Shown: positions 33,641-46,429, numbered from the stretch's first letter. The stretch is DNA of 64,000 bases from Hemerocallis citrina (GCA_017893485.1 CM030368.1:173692004-173756003); one strand, 5' to 3'. Translations and numbers: made by a program. Notes: generated by a model not told the origin, from the sequence alone.

Positions 33641-34800
33641 AAGAAAGGTCTGGGTCAAGGCCGAAAGGTTCGTGCTCGTAGACGACATGCTCTTCAAGCG
33701 CTCGTACACCAAGGTTGATAGGAGATCCTACCTCCGTTGCCTGAACCCAGAGGAGGCTGAGTACGCACTCGAATAGATGCATGAGGGAATCGGTAGCTGC
33801 CATATGAGCAGCAGGACACTCGCAAGGAAGGTGCTCAGTCATGGTTACTATTGGCCGACCTTCCTCTAAGATGCTCAGAACCTTACTAAGAAATGTGGTC
33901 CATGCCAAAGGTTCTCTTTGGTCAGACACGTCTCCAAGCCTAGCTCAAGTTCTTACAAGTCCGACAACCTTTGCCATGTGGGGGGTGGATTTGATTGGCC
34001 CTTTCCCTAAGGCAACGGGTCAGAGACGATTCCTGATTATGACTATCGACTACTTTACGAAATGGGTCGAAGCAGAGACCCTGACCACCATCACCAAGCA
34101 TTGGGCCATGTAATTCTTTTGGAAACACATCGTCTGCCGGTTCAGGATTCTATGGATTCTCGTGATCGACAATGGCACCCAGTTCGCTGACAAGAATTTT
34201 TTCAAGTTTTGTGAAGACCTGGGGATTAAAGAAAGTTTCTCGTTCTTCTCGTGCCCCCAAACAAATGGCCAAGTCGAGAATGACAACCGACAAATCCTTG
34301 ACGGCCTTAAGAAAAGGTTAGACAAGTCCTTCAAGGGGTTGTGGGTCGATGAACTCCCCAGCGTGATGTTGTCCTATCGAATGACCAAGAGAATTCCTAC
34401 GAGCGAGTCGCCCTTCAACTTGACCTTCGGGTCTAAAGCAGTAATCCCCCTAGAAGTCAGACTGCCATCTCCACGGGTTTTGAGCTTTGACAAGAATTCA
34501 AACTCAGATTGACCTCATCGACGAACTCCGCAAGAGGTCAGCTAGCAGAATAAATGTCTACTAGCAGCGAATAGAACATTTCTACAATAAAAGGGTCCAA
34601 CCAACCAACATCAAAGAGGGAGACCTAGTGCTGCTTAGACTCGATATCTCCATGTCAAACAAAAGGGGAAGCTGACTCCAACTAGGAAGGCTCGTATAGG
34701 GTTTCCATAGTGGTACACCCAGGCACCTACTGACTTGAAGACCCAAGGGGCAGGGTAGTCAAGAGGATGTCGAATGCGGAACACTTAATGAAATTCCATG
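33641..34800 (+). pseudogene. pol: Integrase of element B, broken
   Basis: The HHCC zinc-binding part (HEGIGSCH ... CGPCQ-type) is at about 33,780-33,915. The catalytic core has MWGVDLIGPFP (33,976), VIDNGTQFADKN (34,165) and NGQVENDN (34,264), so all three DDE residues are kept. A TAA-containing break and several shifts separate the blocks. The C-terminal part continues to about 34,800. Confidence 0.85.
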
Positions 34801-36270
34801 AGGGCCCCTAACGGTTCATACTTGTAATGAGGCTCGAGAAGCCAGCAAATGTAATAAGCATACGTTTCTCGACAACCCATGAATAAAAGTTAAATTCTCA
34901 AATTTCTTTTTCAAAATGGCTTTCGTCTGAGGTACCTCGAAATGGCTTCCCGATCTCGATGCCATTGCATATTTCTCTGAAAACATGGCCCAAGTCATAG
35001 CGCCTCAAAATGGTGCTCTGACTCCGAGCATCGCAGATTTCTCCACAGTCAAAGCTCGCCCTAAAATGCATCGAAATGGCGCTCTGACCCTGAGGCTATT
35101 GCGGACTTCTACGCCAAAATTGCTTAGTCTCGCACCTCGGAAGGATCGGTCCGGTAGCAAGTTTCCAAGGCTACCCATCTCAAGTCTTTTCACCTAGGAA
35201 GGCACTCTGGCCTTGACCCCATCAAAGAAGCATTAAACTTCATCCTGAAAGGTCGAATCAACCTGCCATATGAGTCCTAATTCAGTATACAAGTAGACAA
35301 AAAGAGAAATATACTTTTTATTGAATAAAATATAATTCTATGATGGGCAGTGGCCAATCCGAATTTGGCAAATCAAAAAACACAAATGAGATACCTATGC
35401 CTACAAAATCCCGAAGTTGCTTCTTATTTCAGTACTAGTTATCGTGGACCAGCCACGAGCAGAAGAGGCATCATACACGAGCCTCGAGGACAAAGTGAAG
35501 GTTGGCCGACCCGGCCTCAAGGCACTAGAGCACCAGAACAAACATGGCTCAAGAGTCCCTTGAGAATCTCTGACCCAACAGTGAGACCCAGTGCTCTGGA
35601 AACCACATCAGTGTACATGAAGTATGAGGATGAAGAGTCCTCTGATGAAGGGTACTCTTCAACCTCAACCACCGGCTCCCGAATGAGGATATCAGATCTC
35701 AAAATCGGGATTACTTTATGCCGTTCAATAGGGGTTACCCCAATCCTCTTTGGGTCCCTTCAGAACATCACCATCTAGACACAATCCCTAAGCTGGAAGA
35801 TCCAACCAAGTCCCTGCATAAGGGCACAAGCAAGGAAGAAAGCACTTCTCAGAACTTGGTCAACAAAACTGCAAATCTTGGTACCCGGGATAAGCAACCC
35901 GGAGCGACACGTCCAGAAACTGATCCCCTCTGTGTCGAAGGCTCGAGCAGCAAGGCAAGTACGCTCCAACCATGCTTTAAAAGACCTATACATAGCGGTG
36001 CCGACCCTCGAACTGCCATTCGAGGCGCCCATCGAGGTAGCCCTCAAAACCTCAGTCATGGGAAGAATAACAATAGTTTGTGGGCCAAATGCATGTAAGT
36101 GGGGGAATTTATATGCGTTAATAGCAACTATCGCATTTATTGCTTCCAACTAGTCAACATCTCGATTTCCAAAGATCTATAGTCTCACTAATTCCCACGA
36201 AGAATGACGTGAGCAAGCCTACGTGGTAACCCATATGGCCACACGAAGGGAATTTCACAACTGAGATCTC
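34801..36270. repeat. Post-pol non-coding region of element B
   Basis: It holds loose repeats with 'CGAAATGGC(G/T)(C/T)T...GACTCCGA' (34,930-35,120), then 'ATTGAATAAAATATAATTCTATGATGGGCAGTGGCCAATCCG'-type text in parts, like the start of the antisense modules of element C near 50,100. No plus-strand gene supported. Confidence 0.5.
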
Positions 36271-36279
36271 AGACCCATG

Positions 36280-38780
36280 CCCTCATGGACAAAGCTCGAG
36301 ACGGTCAGCCTATGGTTCACCAGAGAGACCAGATGCAACAAATCAATACGAAAAAAAGTAAGGGTGTTCGAACACATTTTATTCATTAATGAAATCGAGT
36401 ACATAACGCGGAGACCAGCCGACAAGAAGGCAAAATTACAAACAACCTATATGCGCTACTTGGAAGAGGACCCCTTCCCCAGGACCGGAGTGGGAGGATC
36501 TCTACTAAGCCCAACAGTAGAGCTGGCCGGCATGTTAATGGCCGGAGCCTCCCCCTCGACAGCTCGAACGAGTTCGCTATCTTTACATCGACTGCCATGC
36601 CTCTGACATTGAGATTCGGGCACCTGGTCTTGACATGTTCGAGGGAAGGCCACACCCTTCATCTTAGGCTCCAATCACTACAGTGCATTCTCATCAAGCT
36701 CTTTCCGTAAAATCATCTCTAGTGCCTGCCACGCTAACTTCTCCTCACTAAGCCTATCTTTCTCTGCCAAAAGCTCCTCCTGAGCTTTCTTCTCCCTTGC
36801 CAGCTCATCCCTCACCTCCTTCACGGTTTGCCATACATTAGTTTTCTGACACAGTACCTCCTTCTATCCCACCTCGGCCTTCTCTGCCCGACTGAGAAGC
36901 TTCCCAAGCCGCCACTTTAGCTCTGCCCCGCTGATGGTAGCCTACAAGGAGATGGGAACACGTTAGAAAAAAAACCGAGGAAACAAATCCATCTGCAACA
37001 TAAACCCCTCACCAGGACGAAAGCCTGAGCCCAACGAACGTAAACCTCCTCATCGGACTCCTTCGTCAAAGTTGCCCTGTCTTAGGGAGTGGCGAGGTGG
37101 TCAACTACTTGTAGAGCATTTAGGTGGTCGGTCGACAAGTCTGCCTCCGTGATAGACCAAGGGGTATCCACAACTTCTCCGGTGAAGGCGGTTTCGTGGC
37201 TGCCTCGACATCCTATTTTGGGGTCTCCTTGGTAACGGCCCCATGCGCCTTGGATCTCGAAGGACCGACACCTTTTTTTTTTCTTCTATGCAGAGGCTCT
37301 TCCAAGGTTGGGGAATGGAGGCACACCTTTGGCCCGATTTTTGCCTCCGCCCTCACCTTCTCTTCTGCCTCTACCTTTGCCTTAACCTCCGCCTCAGCGG
37401 CCTCTCGCATGCCTAGCCCTCAAGAATATTTCAGAACCCATGATTGCAGGATGGGGGAGCAAGACCAAAAAAAAATAACACTGAAGGCAGGAGTGAAGAA
37501 AATCAAGTGAATTAGAGAAAGGAGCAGGGGGAAACAATATATAGGCGAAGGGAAGGCATTGAACACTACAGACGCACGTGACGGCACATGAGCACACATG
37601 GAATGCGAGATCTTTAGTATTCCCATCATCTGGGCCCTTCGAAATGGTGCCCCGACTCCGATAACCTCACGGACTTCTCCATAATCAAAAGATTAGCCAT
37701 CACGGGATTTGTCCAAAAACGTAACTCAGACTAGCCGCTAACAAAACATTCATTGAAGAGAAACATGTTATATTATCCGAGATTACATGGACTCTTACAG
37801 ACTCGGGGCCCAGGGCCCTCACTTTCGGGGTGCCCTTCGGCAGTCCCCAATCCTAGACCTACAAAATCTCTCACTGAGAGACAAGTTCATAACCATGATA
37901 ATTCGAGGCCACCTCGAACACAGGCAACGTTGGAAGACCCGGCTACTCCACTTTGGGCATCCACGGGCACTCCCGTTTGTGGACGGATCTTTGGATAAGG
38001 CTCCCTCCACGAATATGGACTCCAAAAGTTGGAGGTCGGACTTACCTCTCCGAGCTTAACCCTCAACCGGTATATCTCCAATTCCTTTTCCTCCAGTATC
38101 CACCTGAAGATGGAGTCTGAGGACTGCCGATCGACCGGACCAAAGAGCATGATACCCTCAGCATGGGCGAGAACCAAATTAACATGGGGGATAGAGACCT
38201 TCAAGCGAGCCAACTCTTTCACCACCTCCTGCGATCCTCTCTGTCACTTGCTTCCTTCCGAAGACAGACAATGACCTCCTTAGCTTCAACATCCAAAGGC
38301 AATTCTGCGCTGTCCTGAACCACGGGTAACTCTTCTGGAGTGAGAGGGGTATTGTCGAGCCCCGGCTCAAAAGATAGGCAACTGAGGTCAATGTCGGGGT
38401 ATCTCCTTCTTACATGTTCAGTGGCTTGCTCATAGACCTAGTCCTTTCCCGCAAAGATCTGGTCTGTAACACCCATGAGCTCCAACCTCACCTTTACCAG
38501 ATCCCTCTCCAACTCCACCTTCTCGGCCATCACGACCCCCTGGTGGAAGGACCCGTCCTCAAAGTCGGTCTCCAACTTCTTCACTTTCTTCTCCAGAGCC
38601 TTCAAGTGATCCTTCTCATCCTGCCACTTCCGTTTGAGTCACTCCGTCTTCTGATCCGCGCTCTTGAGTAAGTGCTCATACTGCCTCTTCACTTTAGCTC
38701 CATAAAGCATGGCCTACGGAAATAAAACACTTAGAAAATTGTCAGACTTGAAAGTGCAAAACACATACTACCGTGACTGA
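36280..38780 (-). pseudogene. Antisense coiled-coil ORF remnants, element B
   Basis: Minus-strand frames are rich in Glu, Lys, Ala and Leu. Examples are REAAEAEVKAKVEAEEKVRA (37,410-37,350) and the region 38,730-38,500, which encodes a coiled coil antisense to 'CTTCTCCAGAGCC'. By position and composition they correspond to the antisense ORFs at 49,324-51,002 of element C. Many stops. Confidence 0.5.
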
Positions 38781-39252
38781 ACCTTGGGAAAACCTAAGAT
38801 AGCTCGAAGCGGTGGTCATCCTAGTAAGAGCTCTCTTGTCCCTCGGCGAAGCGATATTGTACACCACTTCAAGGGCTACGTGAGACTCCATCATAGAATC
38901 AAGCACCTTCAAGGATCATTCATACTTGAAGGTCTCGTGTCTGGTTCGGTGGAAGGGCTTGGAGTCTGGTGGAAGGGCAGAAGCAGAGAGTCGGCCAACT
39001 TCGTGGCCTTCAACGACCTTTCACTAGGCTGGTCTCTCGGAGACTCCTCCAGGTCAATGGTCAGGGACTTGGACTTTTTCATTTTGATCAGCTGCTCCTA
39101 TCAAGATGCCTCGGCCACCCTATTTCCTTTATGATCTACGGCTGCTACCTCCCCTGACTCTGGTGGTATCATGGCTGCTACATCGTCAACCACCACTGCA
39201 AGGAAACAAACATTGTCAAGTCCGGGAATATATATGAAAAAGAAACATTTAA

Positions 39253-40245
39253 CTATGAGGTAGAAGGAAAAAACTTATAAGGGACAAAGGGGCTCAAACC
39301 ACTCTCCGCCAGCAGACCTCCTATCACTTGTGTCCAATCAACACTGATACCACATTCAAACAGCCTCGAAAACTTGACCTGCTCCTCCAAAATCAAGTCC
39401 CGAACCTTCGAGTTCTTCTTCGGCGGGAGACAGTACGACCACCTGGTAGGTATGTCCCATGCCTCGGGACTATAAACGATGAAATACTTGGTCTTCCACT
39501 CCTTAATGGAGTTGGGGTGGCAATGCACCACCCGGTATCCCTAGCGAGGGGAGATATACCACTGATTTTGAAAGTCTGGGAGGGACCTCAACCTTAGGCA
39601 TATCCAAAAATACTTGAGGTTCAAAGGAACTTCCTTCTCATTGCAAAGCATGATGAAGCTCGTCAATTGCTTCCACAAGTTCGGCCCATACTGCGTTGGG
39701 CTCATCCCCGCCCAATACAAAACCTTTTTTATGAATGTGTGGAGAGTGAGACATAACCCCGAAGTAACTGCATCAGAATTGAATATACAGAACCAATCAG
39801 GGAGAATGTCGATCGGACGAACATCAGCATTGGAACTGTACAACTCAAATTGTTGGGGAATGCGGTACACTGCTCGGTGCAGATCGAGGTCGCCACCCAC
39901 CATGACGTTCTTCATCTGGTTCGCATCGATTTTTGACTTATTCGGCAACAACTGTAGAACACCGAAACAGAGCTCACCCAATAAATCGTCTGGACACATC
40001 TAGATGGGTTCTGTGTGCATGGACAGCCAGGACGGGTTCACGTTGTGCTCGTACGCCATCGGCTTGTGCTCCTTGCTGGGGGGGAAAGATAGTCTTTCCT
40101 TTTCCTCGTAGCTCGCCTCTCTCGAGGAGGTGGGACCGCCAAGATGTCGCCTAATGATGGGGTCTTTGCCCCCCGGATACGGTGGACACTCTCTTGCTGA
40201 GCTCCAGACGTTCCCATCGATGACTCCCTTCGGCTTCTTCTCCAT
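39253..40245 (-). pseudogene. Antisense ORF (putative gypsy transposon domain), element B
   Basis: Minus strand from ATG at 40,245 (MEKKPKGVIDGNVW). After a stop it continues with YGPNLWKQLTSFIMLCNEKE, NQWYISPR, VVHCHPNSIKEWKTKYFIVY and WDIPTRWSY. This matches, block by block, the antisense ORF of element C (WRHVNAFLLQCRNAEVEP, RYYLSPRKG, SIKGWKEKFFLL, IPTWWKVE). The family is the plant 'putative gypsy-type transposon' domain found as additional ORFs in Tat elements; function unknown. Directly beyond its start codon the receptor-kinase sequence begins, so the element's 3' LTR is missing. Confidence 0.75.
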
Positions 40246-40251
40246 CCCCTA

Positions 40252-41191
40252 GCACAAGATTGTCTTACATATTCAGCATCTGAATTACAGAGGAAAGGTT
40301 TTGGTGGCATCACCAAAGAATTGACACAGCTTCTAGCATCTCTATAACCCTACTCATGGATGGACGGTTAGACGGCCTCATCTGAATGCACCACAAACCA
40401 ACTTTACTCAGCTTTTTTTCCATGTCATCAATTATAAAAGAATTGCTAATCCCAATCAGTTTGCCTTGCTTGAGTCGGTTGTAGATCCAAGATGGATAGT
40501 AAATTTGGCTAGGACTTTGTGCATTGTTGTTGACATTCCTCATACCGCCTGCCATTTCCATTAACAGCATGCCGAAGCTATATACATCCGACTTGCTACT
40601 TTGCTAGAAATGACACCAAAGCTTCTAGACACCATTTCAGGAGCTATATACCTGATCGTACCTCTTGCAGCACTGAAGGACACTAGACTATAGTCCTTGG
40701 GATAAAGCTTTGCACGTCCAAAATCAGACACTTTTGGGTTGAAATTTCGATCCAAGAGGATATTGGGTGGTTTGATGTCAAAATGTAAGATGCTCATGTC
40801 GCAAACCATGTGTAAATAATCAATTCCTCGAGTGACACCTAATGCTATCTCATTCAGTTTCTCCAAACTTATGGTGTGCCCCATTTGAAGAGAAAATGTA
40901 CTTGTCTAATGATCCATTAGGCATAAACTCATAGATCAGAGCGCTCTTCGAACCCTCTGAGCAAAAGCCAACATGCCAAACAACATTGATGTGGTGAATC
41001 CTGCCAATAGTAGCCACTTCGTTAATAAAGTCTTCTCCGTTGCACTTGGAGTTCCCCAACATCTTGACAGCGACTAAAAGACGCCCACCGAGAAGCTCCC
41101 CTTTGAAAACTGATCCAAAGCCTCCTTGGCCTAATTTCTCTTTGAAGTTGTTTGTCATTGCAATGATATCAGTGTAGGTATACCTTGTGGG
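40252..41191 (-). pseudogene. Kinase half of an Lr10-type receptor-like kinase
   Basis: From the junction with element C, the minus strand reads [20 protein letters not shown], then the glycine loop [15 protein letters not shown] (catalytic Lys), LHFDIKPPNILLD (catalytic loop, non-RD type with HFD), DFGRAKL, GTIRYIAPEMVSRSFG, and the C-lobe SYPSWIYN-type and WCIQMRPSNRPSM blocks. This is the intracellular kinase of LRK10L / rust-resistance-kinase-Lr10-like proteins, membrane Ser/Thr kinases. Frameshifts near 40,880, 40,600 and 40,335 break it. The 5' part of the gene lies beyond element C at 55,109-55,428. The 3' end abuts element B near 40,250. Confidence 0.88.
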
Positions 41192-41791
41192 TGTAAATCA
41201 GAACCGTCCAAATCGTGCACGAATCTTGAAGTCTAGGGGTAAAATGGTAATTTCACTTACAACCAGGTCTGAGACGGGTACTGGATCTCCTCCCCAAAGA
41301 TCCAATAACCCGCGAACGGATCTGCCTCAACTGGGTACGGGTCCCAACCCGAAACGAACCCAGTCCAGCAGGATAGAATTAGGGTCTCTGATCCAGCCAG
41401 ATCAACGGCCCTGATTCGCATCTATCCTTTCACCGGGAATCAAGGATCACATTCCTTATCTGGTTGCGAGGATTTTATTCCTTAATAGATTCACAGGGAT
41501 TACATTCCTAACCTGATCCCTAAAGGCGACTATAAATACCCCCATCCACCACCGTTATGAGGTAATCAATCTTTTGCCAATTTACGCTCTTTCATAATCA
41601 TTCCTGATTACTGACTTGAGCGTCGGAGGGTGCATCACCGGGATCTGCCCCGGTGTCTCGCACTTTTTGCAGGTGAATGGCGGGAGTCAGCGGTCAAACT
41701 CCGGCGGAACAGGTTCAGGTTTGCTATTCAAAGTTTTCCAAGAATCCACAAATACTGTCTGTTTACCCCCACACCAGATTTAGCGGTAACA
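41192..41791 (+). repeat. 5' LTR of element C
   Basis: Ends ...GGTAACA at 41,791. Compared with the 3' LTR (start TGATATGGCTAAAAATGGGG), the outer ~20 bases are missing and receptor-kinase codons (CCCACAAGG on the minus strand) stand directly beside the remaining LTR. Confidence 0.88.
41531..41538 (+). promoter_or_regulatory. TATA box of element C 5' LTR
   Basis: TATAAATA, conserved at 54,848-54,855 in the 3' LTR. Confidence 0.6.
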
Positions 41792-41794
41792 GAT

Positions 41795-41812
41795 TGGCAC
41801 CGTCTGTGGGAA
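41795..41812 (+). other. Primer-binding site, element C
   Basis: TGGCACCGTCTGTGGGAA, 3 bases after the LTR end; the common primer-site form of plant Tat elements. Confidence 0.85.
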
Positions 41813-41855
41813 ATAGCAGCCTTCCCTCTTCCCGTTGGTCAGATCTTCTCCAACC

Positions 41856-43654
41856 ATGCTGCCTAGAAAGGTAAGATCCAGGGGGTCCAACCGTGGACCC
41901 AACCCCGATCAGCAACAGGAAGTCCCCATCCAACCCGCTCAGCAGCAGGGGCAACTTCCGCCTCAAGCCAAGGACCAGCCTCCTCTTCAAAATCAACAAC
42001 CTCCTAATGGTCCCCCCATTCCTCAAAATGCCAGTGCAGGGGTCTCGCATCCCAACCCGCAGAAACAAGCTCTCCATCCGGACCACGTCTCCATCCATAA
42101 TGCCTCTTCGGGTTCTATGGCCTCCCACAATCCTTGAGTTTCCGACCTTCGCAACATCGTTCTCAATCGGCAGAAGGATGAGGATCTTCGCCGCTGCCTG
42201 GATGAGAAGCGGGCCCGAGAGGGAGTCTCCCACCAACAATATCCGGGTGAGTGATCTCCTCATTACCGAGATTGCAGAAGGTCCCCTAACCGAAGGGGGT
42301 GGAGAGGGTCCCCCGAGCATCATAGGAGAAGACCCCATTCTCCTGCTGGTCGGCAATATCCAATGAATGATGAGGCACCCATCACTCGTGCCGAGTTCCA
42401 GCAATTCCAAGCAACGGTATTGCAAGCTCTCAACCTCCGGCCCAACAACAATAATGCCCAAAAGGTTCCTATACCCCCACGGGTCCCAAGTCCTCGCCAT
42501 TGGTCCGTAACTCCTCCTCTGGCTCCAAGTCACCAACAACACAATCCTAGTCCTCGCCGCTCCCAGGGCTACCGTCGCCGTAGTCCCCGCTCTCCTTCCT
42601 ATGAAGACGAGTCCAGAGGCTCGTTTGACTATCACCGGAGGGACGATGCTCTCTACCGCCGTCTCCACGAGATGGAGAGGTGCATCGGCCGGATGGACAA
42701 GGAGGAAGAGTCAAGAGGAAGGACTATCCGTCCCAACAGACCTCCCTTCTCCCGGACCATCATGGAGGCTCCCATCCCAAGAGGTTTCAAGCCTCCACAG
42801 TTTGAAACTTACTCGGGGGAGTCGGACCCCGTTGACCACGTCGAAAGCTTCAAGACCCTGATGCTTATCCACCAAGCTTCCGATGCCTTGTTTTGCCCCC
42901 CGCCACTCTTAAGGGTTCGGCTCGGGAATGGTACTCCCGCCTCGCCCCGTCTTCCATTTTCTCTTTCGAGCAGTTTGAAATCCTCTTCATAACCCACTTC
43001 GTGAGTAGCAGATGCACGGAGAAGACCAGCATCTCGTTACTCCACCTCCGTCAGGAGAGGGGAGAAAAGTTGAGGGACTATGTGAGGAGGTTTACTGCAG
43101 AGGTCAGATCTATCTCCTCCCTCGACCAATCAGTTGCAACCGTCGCGTTCCAATCCAACATCCTCAATTCTAACCTTCGCTCGTCCCTCGCTAAAAAGCC
43201 CCCGCATAACTTTGCCGACCTCCTTCTTAGGTGCGAGAAGTATATTCGGGCTGAGGAAGCCGAATATCTCCCGGGCTTTGGAGGATCTGCCTCCGGGACA
43301 AAAAGAAAGACAACAGAAGAGGAAGGGGCCAAGAAGCTTCAGAAGGATACTAGCGGTCAGTGCCGCCCTCCCCCCAGCTTCGAGAAATTTACTCCTCTCA
43401 CTACCAATGTCTCCACCATTCTTATGGAGGTTGAGAAGGAAGGGGTCATACCTCCTGTTCCGAGGATGAACACCCCATCCAAGAAGAGGAACAAGGAGAA
43501 GTGGTGCCGCTACCACCAGGATCATGGCCACGACACCAACGACTGTCGGGCGCTGAAGAACGAGATAGAGGCCCTCATCCAGAGGGGGCAGTTGGCCAAA
43601 TTTGTAAGAACAAATGATCGAACCGATCTCCCCACCTCCGCCTCAGGGGGCTAA
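41856..43654 (+). pseudogene. gag: gag of element C, broken
   Basis: ATG at 41,856 (MLPRKVRSRGSNRG), then a Gln/Pro-rich N-terminus. Stops occur near 42,135 and 42,252. A frameshift near 42,895 splits the gag core: YSGESDPVDHVESFKTLMLI before it, LKGSAREWYSRLAPSSIFSF after it. Then come the ERGEKLRDYVRRFTAEVRSI block, KKPPHNFADLLLRCEKYIRA, and a zinc-knuckle-like WCRYHQDHGHDTNDC. It ends with a stop at 43,654, overlapping the next frame, which carries protease and pol from about 43,614. Confidence 0.88.
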
Positions 43655-43799
43655 CAAGCGTTCCGAGCGACGCGATGAAACCCCCGATTTCGAGGAGGAG
43701 CGCATTCTGCATCTTATCCATGGAGGCCCCATGGGAGGCTCTTCCAACTCCTCTCGAAAGGCATTCATCCGAGAGGTCAATTCAGTTCACGGCGCCCCT

Positions 43800-44300
43800 T
43801 CCCCCAAAGGCCTCGGTGTCCCGGTCACATTCTCAGATGAAGATCTCGAGGGGGTTAGGACTCCCCATTGTGACGCACTTGTTATCGACCTTCGTATGGC
43901 AAACTTCAAAGTGCAGAGGATCCTAGTAAACAACGGAAGCTCCGTGAACATTCTCTTCCTCTCAGCCTTCCGAGGTCTTCAGCTATCCCGGGACCGTCTC
44001 ACACCGGCCGGCTACACTCTCCACGGGTTCACGGGAGTGCCAGTAACTATCGAAGGGGTAATCACCCTCGACGTAACTGCTGGCAAAACTCCTACCACCC
44101 GGACGGAGCCGATGGACTTTATGGTCGTTGATATCCCAGCTGCATACAATGTCATCCTGGGCCGGCCCGGCCTAGCTGCCCTCGAAGCCATTCCTTCGGC
44201 ATACCACCTCAAGATGAAATTCCCTATCCGGGAAGGAGTGGGGGAGGTCAAGGGCAACCAAGAGATGGCCCGGAAGTGCTACATGACTTCCACCGGAGGT
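43800..44300 (+). pseudogene. pro: Protease of element C, catalytic Asp changed
   Basis: Pepsin-like protease domain in the pol frame: VIDLRMANFKVQRILVNNGS, SVNILF, GFTGVPVTIEGVITLDVTAG, and FMVVDIPAAYNVILGRPGL. The motif normally reads LVDNGSS. Here the codon at 43,929-43,931 is AAC (Asn), a single G-to-A change, which should abolish activity. The frame itself is open. Confidence 0.85.
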
Positions 44301-44559
44301 CCGGTCCTCTCCCTCGAAACTTTAGAGATCCCCCAGGAAAGTGTTCGACCAACGTCCGAGCCGGTGGATGAATTGGAGGATGTGCTATTCTCAGAGGAGG
44401 ACCCGAGCCGAAAGTTCTTCATTAACAAGACCCTCCCGTCCGCCCTATGCTCCGACATAGTGCAGTGCATTCGACGAAACCGCGACCTTTTTGCCTGGTC
44501 CGCCGCCGACATGCCGGGAATCTCCGAGGAGCTTTTTGTCCACCACCTCAGCATTGAAC

Positions 44560-45407
44560 CGGGGTCCAAACCGGTCCAACAGAAGAGGCGCAAGTTCGCT
44601 CCCGAGCGACAGCACGCCATCAAAGAAGAGGTAGACAAGCTTCTAAAGGCTCAGTTTATACAGGAGGTGAACTACCCGGAATGGCTTTCCAATGTGGTCA
44701 TGGTAAAGAAGTCGAATGGAACCTGGAGGATATGTATCGACTTCATTGATCTGAACAAGGCATGTCCCAAAGACCCGTTCCCCCTTCTGAGCATCGACAC
44801 CCTCATCGACGCCACTTCGGGCCATGAGCTCCTTAGCTTCATGGACGCTTTCTCTGGCTACAACCAAATCCGAATGTTTTCCTCGGACATCCCGAAGACT
44901 TCCTTTATTACCGACCAGGGCCACTACTGCTATAGGGTGATGCCGTTCGGACTGAAGAACGCTGGTGCCACTTACCAGCGCCTTGTTAACAAAGTCTTTC
45001 AGAGCCAGATAGGTCGTAATATGGAAGTGTATGTCGACGACATGCTTGTAAAAAGAATCCGAGGGGTCAATCACGTCACCGACCTACAGGAGGCGTTCGA
45101 TGTACTGAGAAAGAACAACATGAGGCTCAATCTGAACAAGTGTGCGTTCGGAGTCTCGTCAGGAAAGTTCCTCGACTTCATGGTCAGCCAACGAGGAATC
45201 AAAGCTAATCCTGAGAAAATCAAGGCCATATTAGACATGGCCCCTCCCAAGAACGTTAAGAAAGTTCAGAGGCTAACAGGCCGTCTAGCCGCTATAGGGC
45301 ATTTCCTCTCGAAGTCCGGGGAGAAGTGCCTCCCCTTCTTCAAGGCCCTCAGGGGACTAAAGGTTTCGAATGGGGTCAGCAGCAGCAGGAGTCGTTCAAC
45401 CAGCTGA
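44560..45407 (+). pseudogene. pol: Reverse transcriptase of element C
   Basis: RT domain: SNVVMVKKSNGTWRICIDFI, LNKACPKDPFPL, LLSFMDAFSGYNQI, SFITDQGHYCYRVMPFGLKN, AGATYQRLVNKVF, catalytic YVDD at 45,030-45,041, MRLNLNKCAFGV and [21 protein letters not shown] frameshift at about 45,355-45,360, after 'KALRG', moves the rest of pol (FEWGQQQQESFNQ) into another frame. Catalytic Asp residues are kept. Confidence 0.9.
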
Positions 45408-46260
45408 AGGCTTATCTCGTCAACCCTCCTCTACTCAGCAAGCCCGTTCCAGGCGAAACCCTATACCTCTACTTAGCTGCTTCCGAGCAGACCCTTAACG
45501 CCATTTTAGTAAGGGAAGAAGACCAGGCTCAAAGGCCCATCTACTATGTGAGCAAGGTACTTCGCGATGCCGAGCTCCGCTACCCAAAGATGGAAAAGAT
45601 GGCGTACGCCCTGATCATGGCGGCGAGAAAGCTTCGCCCCTACTTCCAGTCCCATTCGGTGGTCGTCCTTACCGACCAACCACTAAAGCAAGTCCTCCAC
45701 AAACCTGAGACCTCCGGCCGCCTTATGAAATGGTCCATCGAGCTAAGCCAGCACGACATCTCATACCAGCCTCGGACTGCGATCAAGGCTCAAGCCTTAG
45801 CAGAATTTATCGTCGAGAGCACCATTCCCGAGGTCAGCCAGGCGACGAACGAACCTCCTATCTGGTCGGTTTTCGTGGACGGTTCCTCTTGCAACGAGGG
45901 GAGCAGAGCCGGGATCATTCTGACAGGCCCAGATGATTTCGTCCTCCAGTACGCCCTCTGCATCAACTTCAAGGCCTCAAACAACGAAGCAGAGTATGAG
46001 GCACTAATTGCCGGTGTCGGACTGGCCCGAAGTGTAGGGGCGCAGCACCTCCGAATCTATAGTGACTCTCAACTAGTGGTAAATCAAGTCTTGGGCGAGT
46101 ATGAGGCACGAGACGATCGGATGGCGAAGTGTCTCGCTAAAGTCCAAGCTCTCATGGCCCAGTTCGAAGAAGTGCTCATCCAGCGGATCCCCCGAGAAGA
46201 GAATTCCCAGGCCGATGCCCTCTCCAAGCTAGCCTCCTCCTCCCTCCAAGGTCTCGAGCA
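45360..46260 (+). CDS. pol: Dual RNase H region of element C
   Basis: An open stretch within the frame 45,326-46,717. It holds first the gypsy RNase H (LYLYLAASEQTLNAILVREE, PIYYVSKVLRDAELRYPKME, YFQSHSVVVLTDQPLKQVL), then an archaeal-type RNase H (WSVFVDGSSCNEGSRAGIIL, NNEAEYEALIAGVGLARSVG, IYSDSQLVVNQV, EENSQADALSKLAS), with its Asp-Glu-Asp-Asp pattern visible. The second domain is diagnostic of the Tat group and is thought to have been gained from host-like RNase H. Confidence 0.85.
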
Positions 46261-46429
46261 GACCGTCTTGATCGAGGTTCTCTTGAAACCAAGTATAGAA
46301 GACGAAACCCTCGACTCAGTGGAGTCGCTGCCGGTCCTACTGCAAGATAACTGGATGAAATCATTGGTGGAATTCCTAAGGGATGGGCTCCTCCCTGAAG
46401 ACCCTAAGGAAGCTCGCCGAATAAGAACC

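Noticed and set aside
41171..41191. TGATAT at 41,164 as the true start of the element C 5' LTR
   Set aside because: This stretch encodes receptor-kinase residues (RYTYTDI) on the minus strand; the match to the 3' LTR tip is only six bases.
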